In this document: piece by piece, positions 21,264-31,326 of the stretch | How positions within the stretch are numbered: position 1 is the first letter of the stretch | Layout of the letters: each line of letters starts with the position of its first letter | Assembly (NCBI GenBank): GCA_022835595.1 | Contig: BQUP01000001.1 | Coordinates: forward strand, 1,860,001 to 1,924,000 | Origin: Cystobasidium ongulense | Taxonomy: Eukaryota; Basidiomycota; Cystobasidiomycetes; Cystobasidiales; Cystobasidiaceae | Direction of reading: 5' to 3' | DNA: 64,000 nt | Position numbers and translations under genes: made by a program | Notes under the pieces: generated by a model | Database searches by the model: none | Told to the model about the DNA's origin: nothing | The model's input: only the letters and a program-made list of their open reading frames with translations

Positions 21264-23067
21264 ATGGGTCGAATCACAAGCCTGACGGACCTGCCTGTCG
21301 AGATTATCGAACGGATAGTCGGTAAGTTTGTGTACACAAATGCAGCCAAAGTCGTGGCAAACGAGATACATGCATCAGCTTGTTAACAGGCGTTGTACGG
21401 CTTTTTGTCTATCTGCAGCGAAATGCCAGGAAAACGATATCGAAATACTCGCAGATGACCACAAGGTCGTAGTAAAGCGAGATGACTCTGCGCATCCTGC
21501 CGACAAAGACCCAGCCGACGAAGCTGGATGGGAGACCGAAGAAGATGAAGAGGAGGAAACGGTTGCCAACCACACAGACAGCATTCTCGGAATCGATGAC
21601 GAGTATGGAGACGAAATACTAAGCTCGGGCTCCTGCATGACTTGCGGCGACTACCATCGCATTGGAAAGCGCTTCTGTGAATACGGTGATGACTTCGCCC
21701 TGGACAACATGCCACCACCGCCATCCTTGCATCAGCTCGCAATGGTCTCAAAATTCTTCCGTGAACTTGCCCTTCCTTACATACATCAATCTGTCGACTT
21801 CGAGGCGTTGAATAACCGAAAGCTGGAGCAATATCTTGAACTTGTCGTTCCAAAGTATGGCCACCTGGTGAAAGATGTAAGGCAAGCGCACTGCCAGAAT
21901 ACCGATTAAAGCTAATGCATTGCTACTTCAGATATGGATTCGCATTTCTGCAGGTGAAAATTCCGAGTTCTTTCTTATGGGCAACCAGGAGGCTTCAACT
22001 CCTGAACGGTATCAGCCAGAGCGACGCTACGAATTGGCATTGAAGCTTTTCCGCGCTCTTCCAAACCTGGTCTCTATCGACATCGACTATACGTGGTTAG
22101 ATCCAGAGTCCGGGCACGGGCAGATGGGTGATTTGTTCAGTAACATACGAGACCGAGGCGCGAAAATACTAGGCCTCCATTTGGCTGCCGATACAATGAG
22201 CTGCCGATTCACATCAACTCTACTCTGTCCATTACTAAGAGACCTTACAAAACTCGAGAGTCTGGAGATTAGCGGGATAGATCGACAATCAGCAGTGGAA
22301 CCCTTATTGGAGGACGCGATCGCAAGTTTACCAAATTTACAAGTGTTAGACCTTGCAGATGCGCATTGCGTCCAGGATGATTGGGCAGAAGCCGACTGGC
22401 AATGTACTCTGAAGGCGCTGGAATTGGATGAGTGAGTGAAGGACCGATATATGCACTGCAGGCGCATCCTGACGGCACTCTACTTCTTAGCTGCCAAAAC
22501 ATATCGGGCCAGGGCGTAGATGCCTTGATACGGCGGCATGCTGCGACACTGCGGCATTTAACGCTGTCTGGCACGCCCTATCAGAATATCGGCAACTTCA
22601 ATAGCGGGAATCCGTTTGACATGCCGAATCTATCAACACTCTCCCTGGATGACTATCAATTCAACATCAACCTAATCAAGCGCTTCGAAGCATGTCCTAT
22701 GCTATCAAGACTTGAGCTTGGCACGTTAGACGACATGAATCCTCGCGAGCTCACCCAAATGTTCGAGAGGGAAGGCTTTCCAGCGCTCAAGGAGCTCATG
22801 CTTACATGCGACTGGCCGACCGCTGCTGAACATCCGGGAATGGATTCATTGGAACTTATCTGCTTTGAGAAAGGGATAGCTTTGGAGGTGGAACCACCTG
22901 ACTCGGACGATGAAGATGATGATGATGATATGTCCTTTGATGACGAAGATCCCGACCATGAGCTTTGGGAAGAGGGCTTTACAGAAGATGAGGATGAAGA
23001 CGGCGACCATATGACAGATGAAGACGAAGATGATCAGGAAGATTCTTCAGCAGATGACGCGTTCTGA
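21264..23067 (+). CDS. F-box / leucine-rich-repeat protein
   Basis: Exons 21264-21321, 21419-21876, 21932-22431 and 22491-23067 give 530 residues. The start (SLTDLPVEIIERIVG) is a typical F-box core for SKP1 binding. An acidic insert follows, then leucine-rich segments (LFRALPNLVSIDIDY, LLRDLTKLESLEISG, ATLRHLTLSGTPY, FPALKELMLTC) and a very acidic tail of Asp/Glu. Such proteins usually choose substrates for SCF ubiquitin ligases; the substrate here is unknown. A CxxC-containing stretch (SCMTCGDYH) lies in the insert. The third intron was placed so the LELDDCQNISG repeat is continuous. Confidence 0.8.
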
Positions 23068-23570
23068 GAGGCTCGTAAAGGAACACATGTGGCAATTTTG
23101 TATCCAAATCCGGGTCAAATACAGCAAAGCATCGTCAACTGGGAAAGTCTGTAGTTTCAGCCACCGCCTGTAGGCGAGTCGTTATTTGTAGCAGTTAGAT
23201 CCAGCAGTTAAACTGTATTCTAGACTGCGTTTTAGTTGCATCATACTATACATGGACCACCATTCGGTCCATTAACTTTGACGGATTGCCTCGTCAAGCT
23301 GCTGAATGGATGAAACGACGGCTTATCGCCGTTGGCCATCTTGGCTCAAAACCATTGCACCACGAAAGTGTTTTGCATCAACAGGGAGCTAGTGGACAAG
23401 TTATGGCTGGGGGGAGACCTTCAGGAAGGTGATATTTGGAGACGAGACCCGTGGACAGTTCCACACGATACAGTCGGTTTCAAGACAGCATTCTAAAGGA
23501 AGGCAGCCACTACTTGCATTTCCCATAGACCAGCGCTGCTAAGCGCACAAGGCAATCACAGACATCGAGT
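23068..23570. other. Intergenic region upstream of SCY1
   Basis: About 500 bases between two plus-strand genes, holding the F-box gene 3' flank and SCY1 promoter. No gene or named site was recognised. Confidence 0.4.
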
Positions 23571-26500
23571 ATGGCAGCTGCAGCTCTACTGTCATCGGCG
23601 CAAGGCCTCTTTCGGGGCTCGACACTTGCATCCTCGTATACAATCGACAGTGGTCCGTCGCGTCAAGCGGCAGTAATAGGTCTTTGGACAATACAGAAGG
23701 CGACCCACAAGAATGGCAAGAGTGTTAGCATATGGACATTCGACAAGAGTGTGCTCTCAAATTCGAAAGCTCGCGGCAAGCTGGAGACTGTGGTCGAAGT
23801 CTTGAAGAAAGAGGTGCGTCAGCGAGACGCGGAACCGCAGGGAGCTTCCAACGTTGTGGAATTAACGGGTCACCCTTCAAATAGGTCTCTATGCTTACTC
23901 GTCTCCGGCATCCTTGTGTGCTGGAAATGGTGGAGCCTCTACAAGAAACAAGGTGAGCTCATACGCTTCCAACCTTTGCCACGACCTTGTATTGATGGGT
24001 TCGCTCTTCCCTAGATCATCCCTCACTTTCGCAACAGAGCATGTTACCGGATCACTTAGATCTGCCGTCTTAGCCTCAAGCAATTCGCGACCCATGAGAA
24101 GAGGCGCATCCAACGATAGCGATGATGCAAACGATCTTGACGAAATCGAAATACAAAAAGGCTTACTGCAAATAGGCAAAGCTTTGCAGTTCTTGCATGA
24201 GAGTGCCAAACTCGTCCATTCCAATCTCACACCTGATGCTATCGTTATAAACGCAAAGGTTGGTCAAACTTGATATCAAAAGCTTAGATCACCCCTCTAA
24301 TGACGGTTTGCGCATCCAGGGTGACTGGAAGTTGAGCGGCTTTGGCCTTTGCACCTACTTGACTTCTCCATCAGGGGATCCCGCCCGGTGGACATTCCCA
24401 TCATATGATCGCACAATGCCGCAAGCCGTACAGAAGGACTTTGACTACATGGCCCCGGAATATGCGCTTGACGAGAGCTTGCTACCAGCAAATGACATGT
24501 ATTCTCTGGGATGCGTTCTTCATGCCATTCATACCAAGAATGGACCGCCTTTCAGCAACCACGGCAGTCTGGAGGATTTCCGCAATAATATGGAGAACTT
24601 GACCTCTGTCCGAGCGGGCTGGCACAAGCTGGGAGACGAAGTACAGGGTAAGCATAATCATTATTCCAAACCATTTCTTCGCTGATGTCAGAGAGACAGA
24701 TGTCCTGTCGCAGCTACTTACACGATTCCCCGGCTCGAGATTGTCTGCTGCAGCCTTCCAGTCATCAAGGTACTTCCAGTCAATACTAGTATCAACGTTG
24801 CGCTTTTTAGATCGCGAGAACTTCGCTGCCAAGCCACGTGAAGAACAGGTGAGGGAAAAAGCACCCGGAAGGACTTGAGATATCGCTGATGTTCTGATGT
24901 AACGTAGGCTTCGTTTTTGAAAGGACTGCTCAAAGTCCTCCCACAGTTTTCAGACAAAGTCGTGAAGCGCAAGATCTTGCCAAGCTTACTAGAGGAAACG
25001 CGGAAAAATATGCTGGTACCGTTCCTACTTCCTTGTATATTCTACATAGCTAGTAAGATGGACAACGTGAGTTTCTGCATTATTCACTTTGCACATGCCC
25101 TGATCAATACTCTTATTCTAGGCTGAGTTCGCACAGAGCCTGCTACCATCGCTTAAACCCTTGTTCGAGATGAAAGACCCACCTCAAGCAATGATGACGA
25201 TGCTCGATAATTTGCCTCTGCTTCAATCCAAGTGCAGCACGGGTGCTTTCCGAGAAGGTAAGTGTCAATCATTTTCACCCTGAATCGGTCGGTCGCTTAC
25301 GTCTGTCTTTTCACAGAGGTATTGCCACTTGTCTATAATGCCCTTGACTGCGATATAGCCCCTCTTCTAGACAAAGCTCTTCGCATCATACCGAACTTAT
25401 CAGAGGGACTCGACGTAAGTATACTTCCAGACCTGAGCGAGCTTGTCAATAATTTTCATTGTTACAGTATACAACGGTCAAGAATCTACTCTTGCCCAAA
25501 ATCACGGCGGTCTTCTCGAAAACGACATCTCTGACAGTCAAAGTCTCCACACTGAACTGGTAAGCAGGATGCTCAGTATGTGGGCGTTTCCATGAGGAAC
25601 CTTAAACATTGTCAACAGTTTCAGTGCACTCGTGCCTATACTGGACAAATACACTTTAACGGAGAAGCTTGTTCCACTGCTGGCTCGCATCAAAACAAAA
25701 GAGCCCTCGGTGATGATAGCAACATTGGCAGTCCACGAGCAAATTGGCCTCAAATGCGACATAGAAGCCTTGGCTACACTTGTACTGCCTCAGCTTTGGT
25801 CAATGTCCATCACGCCTCTTCTCAGTGCGGAACAATTTGCTCGTTTCATGGCTACTATAAAACAGCTCGGTGCAAGAGTCGAGGAGGAGCAATCCAGACA
25901 TTTGGCCGAAATTAAAAGGCTAGAAGGCACTACTGCCGCAAACAACCATGCTCATAGAGGCAGCTTAACAGGAAACGGAGAGGTCGACTTCGAGTCTCTA
26001 GTGCGTGGGCCACAGCAGAATGGTAGACAAGGATCTATAACCCCAGATCCTTTCGGTACATCCGACGACCTAGACAAAGTAAGCACTTGGTTTTTTCCGG
26101 TCAAGCGAGTATATCAGAACTAACGCATATTTGCTTCACGAGTTCGACAACATGTCACTTTCGACATCAACATTCACATCGCCTATTGCGTCCTCTTCTA
26201 CTTTATCCCCTTCAATGTCTGCATCACCCGCCGTAAATCGGGCCTCTCGCAGTTCTCTGTCGTCCCAGGGCGTCAGGACTGCATCCGTCCTGGGCGCACG
26301 TCCCATATCTTCTTCGACTTTCCAATCGAGGAATGGACTGGCGATTACACCCGACTCTTCTGCTCCTCCTTCGCCGCCCCTCACAACATTACCACCATCT
26401 ATCAGAGCGCTTCCACCTCCGCTTACGGCATCAAACAGTGGAAGCGGTTACCGCCAGCCGGTACCCTCTATGGCTTCCACAGCTTCTGGACCTAATTACA

Positions 26501-26799
26501 ACTTGTCTATGTCACCACACCCTCCAGCCATGTCTATGACCCTGCAGCCGTCGTCCAACGCTTTCATGCAACCTCTCCAACCGCAAACATCGAGTCGCCT
26601 GCAAGCGCCTGTGGCTCCAGCAGGCATACAATGGAGCACTCCGACAATCGCGCCTCAACAGGCTATGGCGTCGACAACATGGCCGGCAGCGACTCCAAAG
26701 CCTGCTTCCGTGCCTCCAGGGTGGGGTGGCGCGTCTGTATTACAGCCTACTAAGAAGGAGACGACCTTTGATTGGGGAGATTTAGATCCTATGCGGTGA
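23571..26799 (+). CDS. SCY1: SCY1-like pseudokinase (SCYL2 type)
   Basis: Pseudokinase with HEAT repeats that works in clathrin-linked trafficking between Golgi and endosomes. Exons: 23571-23813, 23885-23952, 24015-24258, 24320-24647, 24700-24848, 24908-25066, 25122-25257, 25317-25414, 25468-25559, 25619-26078, 26143-26799, giving 877 residues. The kinase-like part has lost catalytic residues, as the family does: VHSNLTPDAI replaces HRDxxxxN and LSGFGL replaces DFG. LRHPCVLEMVEPLQET is a SCYL hallmark. HEAT-like helices follow (VLPQFSDKVVKRKILPSLL, LLARIKTKEPSVMIATL), then an acidic-basic linker and a Ser/Pro-rich tail ending FDWGDLDPMR, which may bind trafficking adaptors. It converges on CYC3, 82 bases away. 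Confidence 0.93.
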
Positions 26800-26881
26800 G
26801 ATCACGCGAGAGTGACTGGTAGTGCAAGTGGTCGTGGGATATAGTAGTTGACGGACGTGACGAAATATCAATGTAAGGGAA

Positions 26882-27788
26882 CTATGCTTTCGACTGTTGA
26901 TTGTTGTCTACAGAAGCAAAGCCAAAGAGTTTATTGAGACTATGTCGAACTCGCATCTTGATGCTTTCGAAATCGTCTAGTGCTGGGCGAACATCGAGGT
27001 AGAATGCAAGCTGGGGAGGAACGCCAGCTGGCAGTGCGGCTCCTCCGCCTCTTCCTGTATAAAAGTCGATAACGTAGCGTATGCGCTTGCCGTTTCGGTC
27101 TACAATCCAGTCGTGTCGATCGAAGGGTGCTTGATAGCTGATGGTCAAGTAGAAATATGTCAATTGAGGACCACATGAGAAATGGAAAGAGACAATTCCC
27201 TTACCCGATAAGCACCTTCCACCATGCTCTAGGTGATCTATCATTCGGTCTGCCCTTGAATGTGACAAGCTGAGGGACAACTTCTTCGCCAGCTTCTCGT
27301 TCCCATTTCATGACTTCCATCCAAGTTCTCTCGTTTACAGCGTTATGAATAGTGACTACAGTATCCATATCTTCCTGTTTGGGGTTTCTGTCTTTTCTTT
27401 GTAGTGCCGAAAAGAATTGTGAAGGAGATGGATAGACCCATTTATTGCTGGCTGCTTCAGCTGCTTCTGGTGCTGCTGCTGTCGCGTTCGAGGAGCTTTC
27501 TAAGAAACGAGGAATCGTGGAAGTCTCGCGCTCGGCTGACAATCGCTTTGCTTTTGCGGAAGCAGTAGAGCTGGAGGTAGAGGCACTATTGCCTGGTATG
27601 AATGGATGTGGTGCTTCTGGCTCTCCGCCGCCTTTCTGACTCTGCAGCCATCTTGACCGTGTCGAATGGTCAACTGGACATTGCGAAGCTTCTGGCGATT
27701 CAGATCCAGACCCAGCTTGAGCAATTGTGCTGTTGGCAGGTGCAGTTGCGGGAACTCTAGAAGGCCCGAAAAGCCAATTCAAACTCAT
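26882..27788 (-). CDS. CYC3: Holocytochrome c synthase (cytochrome c heme lyase)
   Basis: Attaches heme covalently to apocytochrome c in the mitochondrial intermembrane space. Exons 27205-27788 and 26882-27137 give 279 residues. A CP heme-regulatory motif (SQCPVDH) lies in the N-terminal part. The conserved core is clear: [64 protein letters not shown] and [10 protein letters not shown]. Only one CP motif is evident. No cleavable presequence is visible, as usual for this enzyme. Together with COX15 it makes a local heme-protein theme. Confidence 0.95.
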
Positions 27789-28062
27789 ATTTAATGGCTG
27801 GACGCTGTCGTTTGCGAGCAGAGCAAGTCGTCAGATCGCTTCGCAGGTTTTGGGCGCTTGGTGGGAGGAAATCGCCACAGATCTTGGACACAACGAGCAA
27901 AGTCACTGCTTTTCAAGAGGAGTCATTCGTCTAGTCTTCCATATGCTAAATCATGAATATGTATGGAATTCGCATCTAGAGAGGTCACTGCGGTACAACC
28001 CGTGCAAAAGCCATAATTGAAGCGTCCTACCCGGACTTGCCTATGTACACTGAAGGACTTCC

Positions 28063-29327
28063 CTACTCATATTTGATAGTATGTCTGAGCGTACCGATGC
28101 CATCAATGATAATTTTGACTTCGTCACCGTCCTTTAAGAACACCGGTGGATTTCTCGCATAACCGACATTTGCAGGTGTACCAGTCATGATAACGTCACC
28201 TTGTTCAAGCGTAGTACCTTGACTGAAATGTTCGATAATACGTGGTACGGTATGAATCATTGAATCAGTTGAATCTTCTTGGAAATCTTGTCCGTTCAGT
28301 TTAGAAGCTACTTTGACATCGGAGCTGTCGAATATTTTGGGAGAGACTAAGCAGGGCCCGAGTGGAGCGAACTTGTCGAGACCTTTTCCGTAGCACCATC
28401 TGTAAAGATCGCAAGGTTTTGTTAGTCAATTTTTGCAGCAAGTCAAGGCCGAGCCCTGGCGGACACACTGAGAGCCAGAGTATGGGAATTGCTGTTGCGC
28501 CCTTCTCCATGAGACGTCGTTTCCGCACTGCAACCAATGTCAGTATGCATCTCGTTGATTCTCCTGTGTACGACGTACTGTGAAGCCGAGCTGTTACAGA
28601 GACGGAGATCAGTTAATGGGTTCCTACCCGAAGACGTAGCCAAACTTACGACATAGTCTAGAGCTTCGGATTGCTTGATATCTTTTCCGGTCTTCTTAAT
28701 GACGATGCAGAGCTACATGAAAGGAAGATTGGTATTGAGCGTATACCGGGCTTTTACAACCGCTACCCACCTCGGCCTCGAGGTCCATTGAGTCCTGAGC
28801 GCATTTAGGAATAGGAACCGGCTCGTCTGGATTAGCAAGAGCTGAACGGCCTTTGATGAACTCTGTTGGCCATTCAGGGATCTGTACGGAAAGAGCAAGG
28901 TGTGAGTATCGGAGTTTGTGGCTAGAAGAACGGCGGAGGTGGGTTGTGTAGGACGGGCCGGGACTAGACACACCTTTCCCTTCATGTGCCCTTCCTGGAC
29001 TTGAGAAGGCAAAGCAAGTCTCAGTAAGAGATATGTAAGAAAACCAAGAGCTGGTACCCTACTGTGCTTGACATAATTCAATCCCACACATCTGAACATG
29101 GTGATCTGCTCCTTCGAGACAGGCGACAGCAGTTTCTTGATAGTCTTTACTTGATCCGTGACTTTAGCGTCGGCGTAGATATCGCCATCGACGATGTTCA
29201 CTTTCACGCCTTCGTACTGCGTGCCAATATCGAAGCTTGCGTCGTCTTGGGGATACTGAGGTTCACCTTGGTAGGTCTTCCCATCTTCCTGCGCCACGAA
29301 GCGGACGAGACGGTTCCACGAAGCCAT
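28063..29327 (-). CDS. Fumarylacetoacetate hydrolase-family protein (FAHD1 type)
   Basis: Likely a mitochondrial or cytosolic acylpyruvate hydrolase / oxaloacetate decarboxylase of the FAHD1 group. Exons: 29063-29327, 28974-28999, 28771-28881, 28650-28712, 28579-28590, 28469-28527, 28063-28399, giving 290 residues. Motifs: GLNYVKHIQEGH, SMDLEAELCIVIKKTGK (metal-site Glu), GNDVSWRRAQQ, GKGLDKFAPLGP, EQGDVIMTGTPANVG and LKDGDEVKIIIDGIGTL. One exon is 12 bases (LGFT). The first intron ends at an AAG acceptor. The chosen start, MASWNRL, is usual for fungal members; an open frame upstream (ATG at 29504 or 29543) would add a segment ending LLIRRYLSTTARN that resembles a mitochondrial signal. Confidence 0.87.
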
Positions 29328-29704
29328 GTTGCGCGCGGTCGTAGAGAGGTAGCGACGAATTAACAAAGCCAGTGTGGATCGCGTACAGCTGTGCTTCTGG
29401 TTAAAGCCTGAAGAAGCTTGCACGGCTCTTTCTTCTTTTTCCTCACCGTCCCGCCCGGAATGGCTTGCGGAATTCAGGTTGCCGGGCGGGTCCTGGTGGG
29501 TCATGGCAAGATGTGAACATGAACTGCAGTTGATGGCGTGCATTGTTGTTTTGCATTACTACTGCTACCCTCTTTCATTCTTCTCTCGCGTTGACTATGG
29601 TACACGGTACAGCCGCTTGGTATTGGGGAATCTACATAAGGTATTCAAGCACTTCGCAGAGGACCGACAAAAGACGATAATAAAATGTCACAAATGGCCC
29701 AAGT
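29328..29704. other. Region between PRP19 stop and the FAHD1-type gene
   Basis: About 375 bases. In the minus-strand frame it can encode an N-terminal extension of the FAHD1-type protein, otherwise it is promoter. It was searched for WD40-like coding sequence that could continue PRP19; none was found. Confidence 0.5.
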
Positions 29705-30620
29705 TTACTCTTCGGCGTCACCACCACCCAATGTGTTTTGGATGTTCGCTAGAGCCTCTCTCGCCTCGTCGCGCTCCTTCTGGACTCGCGCTAGCACTCG
29801 CATCGCTGCGTCTTCCTTGTACAAGGCATGGCTGAGCTCTTGTCTCAGTTGCGCATTCTGCTGTCGTAGATTGAAGGTCTCAAGGACGACTGCGTCCCAT
29901 TCATTTTGAAGAGCGAAGAGGAGGGTAGGAACGGAAGTGAGATTGGGAGGACGGGGAGGTGCAGCTGGTGCAGAGGGAGCTAAAGAGAAGGTGGAGGAAG
30001 AATTGGATCAGCAAAAGCGTGGATGAGGAGAAACGACACGAGCAGATGGATGAAGAGAGAGAGAGGGTGTGTAATTCAGATAATGTAGATAAGTTTGTAT
30101 GAATCATGGTAGCCCAGGAAGGACTGCTCATAATCAGCCTTCTAGTCCAGCTTTTTTGAATGATCTTTCATCGTGATAGGGTGGAGAGCAGCGCGACGAC
30201 AGCGTGTGTGTGACAAAGCAAGGGAAGAGTGATGGAATGACTGCTCGTATTTGCATAGTCTGCACGTCGGGATATGCACTCACTGGTCTTCAGGTCGACG
30301 AGGTCGTCTTCGCTGAGGATTTCGCCCGTAATGGGGTCTTTGGAATCATTATTTCTGCAGCACCACAGGGAGGGTCAGCATACGATCTCGTGTATGTCCG
30401 TCCAGCCATAGCAGCGGCAGACGCCTCTCTGCTCGTCCATGCCCACTCACTTGAGGTACTGCTGGATCAATTCCTTCTCGTACACATTGCCAGACTTGAC
30501 CGACACCACAGGATGGAGGGGGGCATTCCCCGAGACTGCACGAGAACAGCAGGTGTGCGTCAGCATACTCCAACATGCCCCTGTACGCTGCGGCTGCCTC
30601 CACTCACTTGCACAGAACAT
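29705..30620 (-). CDS. PRP19: PRP19 N-terminal module (U-box and coiled coil) without WD40 domain
   Basis: PRP19 is the ubiquitin ligase at the heart of the spliceosomal NineTeen complex. Exons 30608-30620, 30451-30535, 30284-30354 and 29705-29979 give only 147 residues; the family normally has about 500. The U-box is complete ([47 protein letters not shown]), followed by [14 protein letters not shown] and the tetramerising coiled coil ([20 protein letters not shown]). The reading frame then stops after GGGDAEE. No later exon fits, because the FAHD1-type gene begins 378 bases downstream on the same strand. The WD40 substrate-binding part is therefore absent here. Either the two halves are separate genes, or this is a truncated duplicate. 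The first coding exon is 13 bases. Confidence 0.88.
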
Positions 30621-31326
30621 GGTTCAGTGTTCCTCGGCGGCACGAGTTGGAAGCTGGAAGAGCCGCAAACTTTTGCTCTTTCTTTTGGTTATGGCGACGA
30701 AATGGATGGCGATGGCGGACAAGAGGCAGCGAAGGCGAGGGAGCTTCTCACCATGCATGTGTCATAACCACGACAACGGTATCGAATGGCTCGTATACCC
30801 TGCAGGCGAGATTGGCCCTGTCGGGTTTGCCCTCCTGCCACCCGTCATGCTGGAATTGACTGGGTGCCGACAAGCAGCAGTATGAATGTAACTTGCATCA
30901 GAGTAGCGAAAGCGCGAGCTGGCGAAATGCATTTATACGAGTAACCAGCACAAACCAAACGAAATGATCCAACTTCTGCGTTCTTCTAACAATGACAGTG
31001 AGCGTAACGATACGTACAAAGAAACATATACCAAAGTCTAAAACCTGGGGATAAACTAACTTCTTGGAAATCTGCTGGCAGATTATAAATAGGTATGGAG
31101 ATACAACAGTCTTCCTAACATGATTAAAATGCGGGATTATGTCCTTCGATTTGCAGTCTCGATGTGTGAATAGATGTAAATAGTCGTAACTGGCAAAGCA
31201 TCGTTGTGTGAATGCAGCCTTAATACATCGTACCAGAATTGTACGAAGTCTTGATATGGTAACATAGCTGACCGCTAATTCGTGCTTGTCGTGAAACCTT
31301 GCAAGATGGTGGATTCCCTCGAGGCA
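30621..31326. other. Intergenic between PRP19 and the Rab gene
   Basis: About 700 bases, the upstream region of PRP19 plus the 3' flank of the Rab gene, both minus strand. It is AT-richer than the coding DNA around it. No gene or RNA was recognised. Confidence 0.4.
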
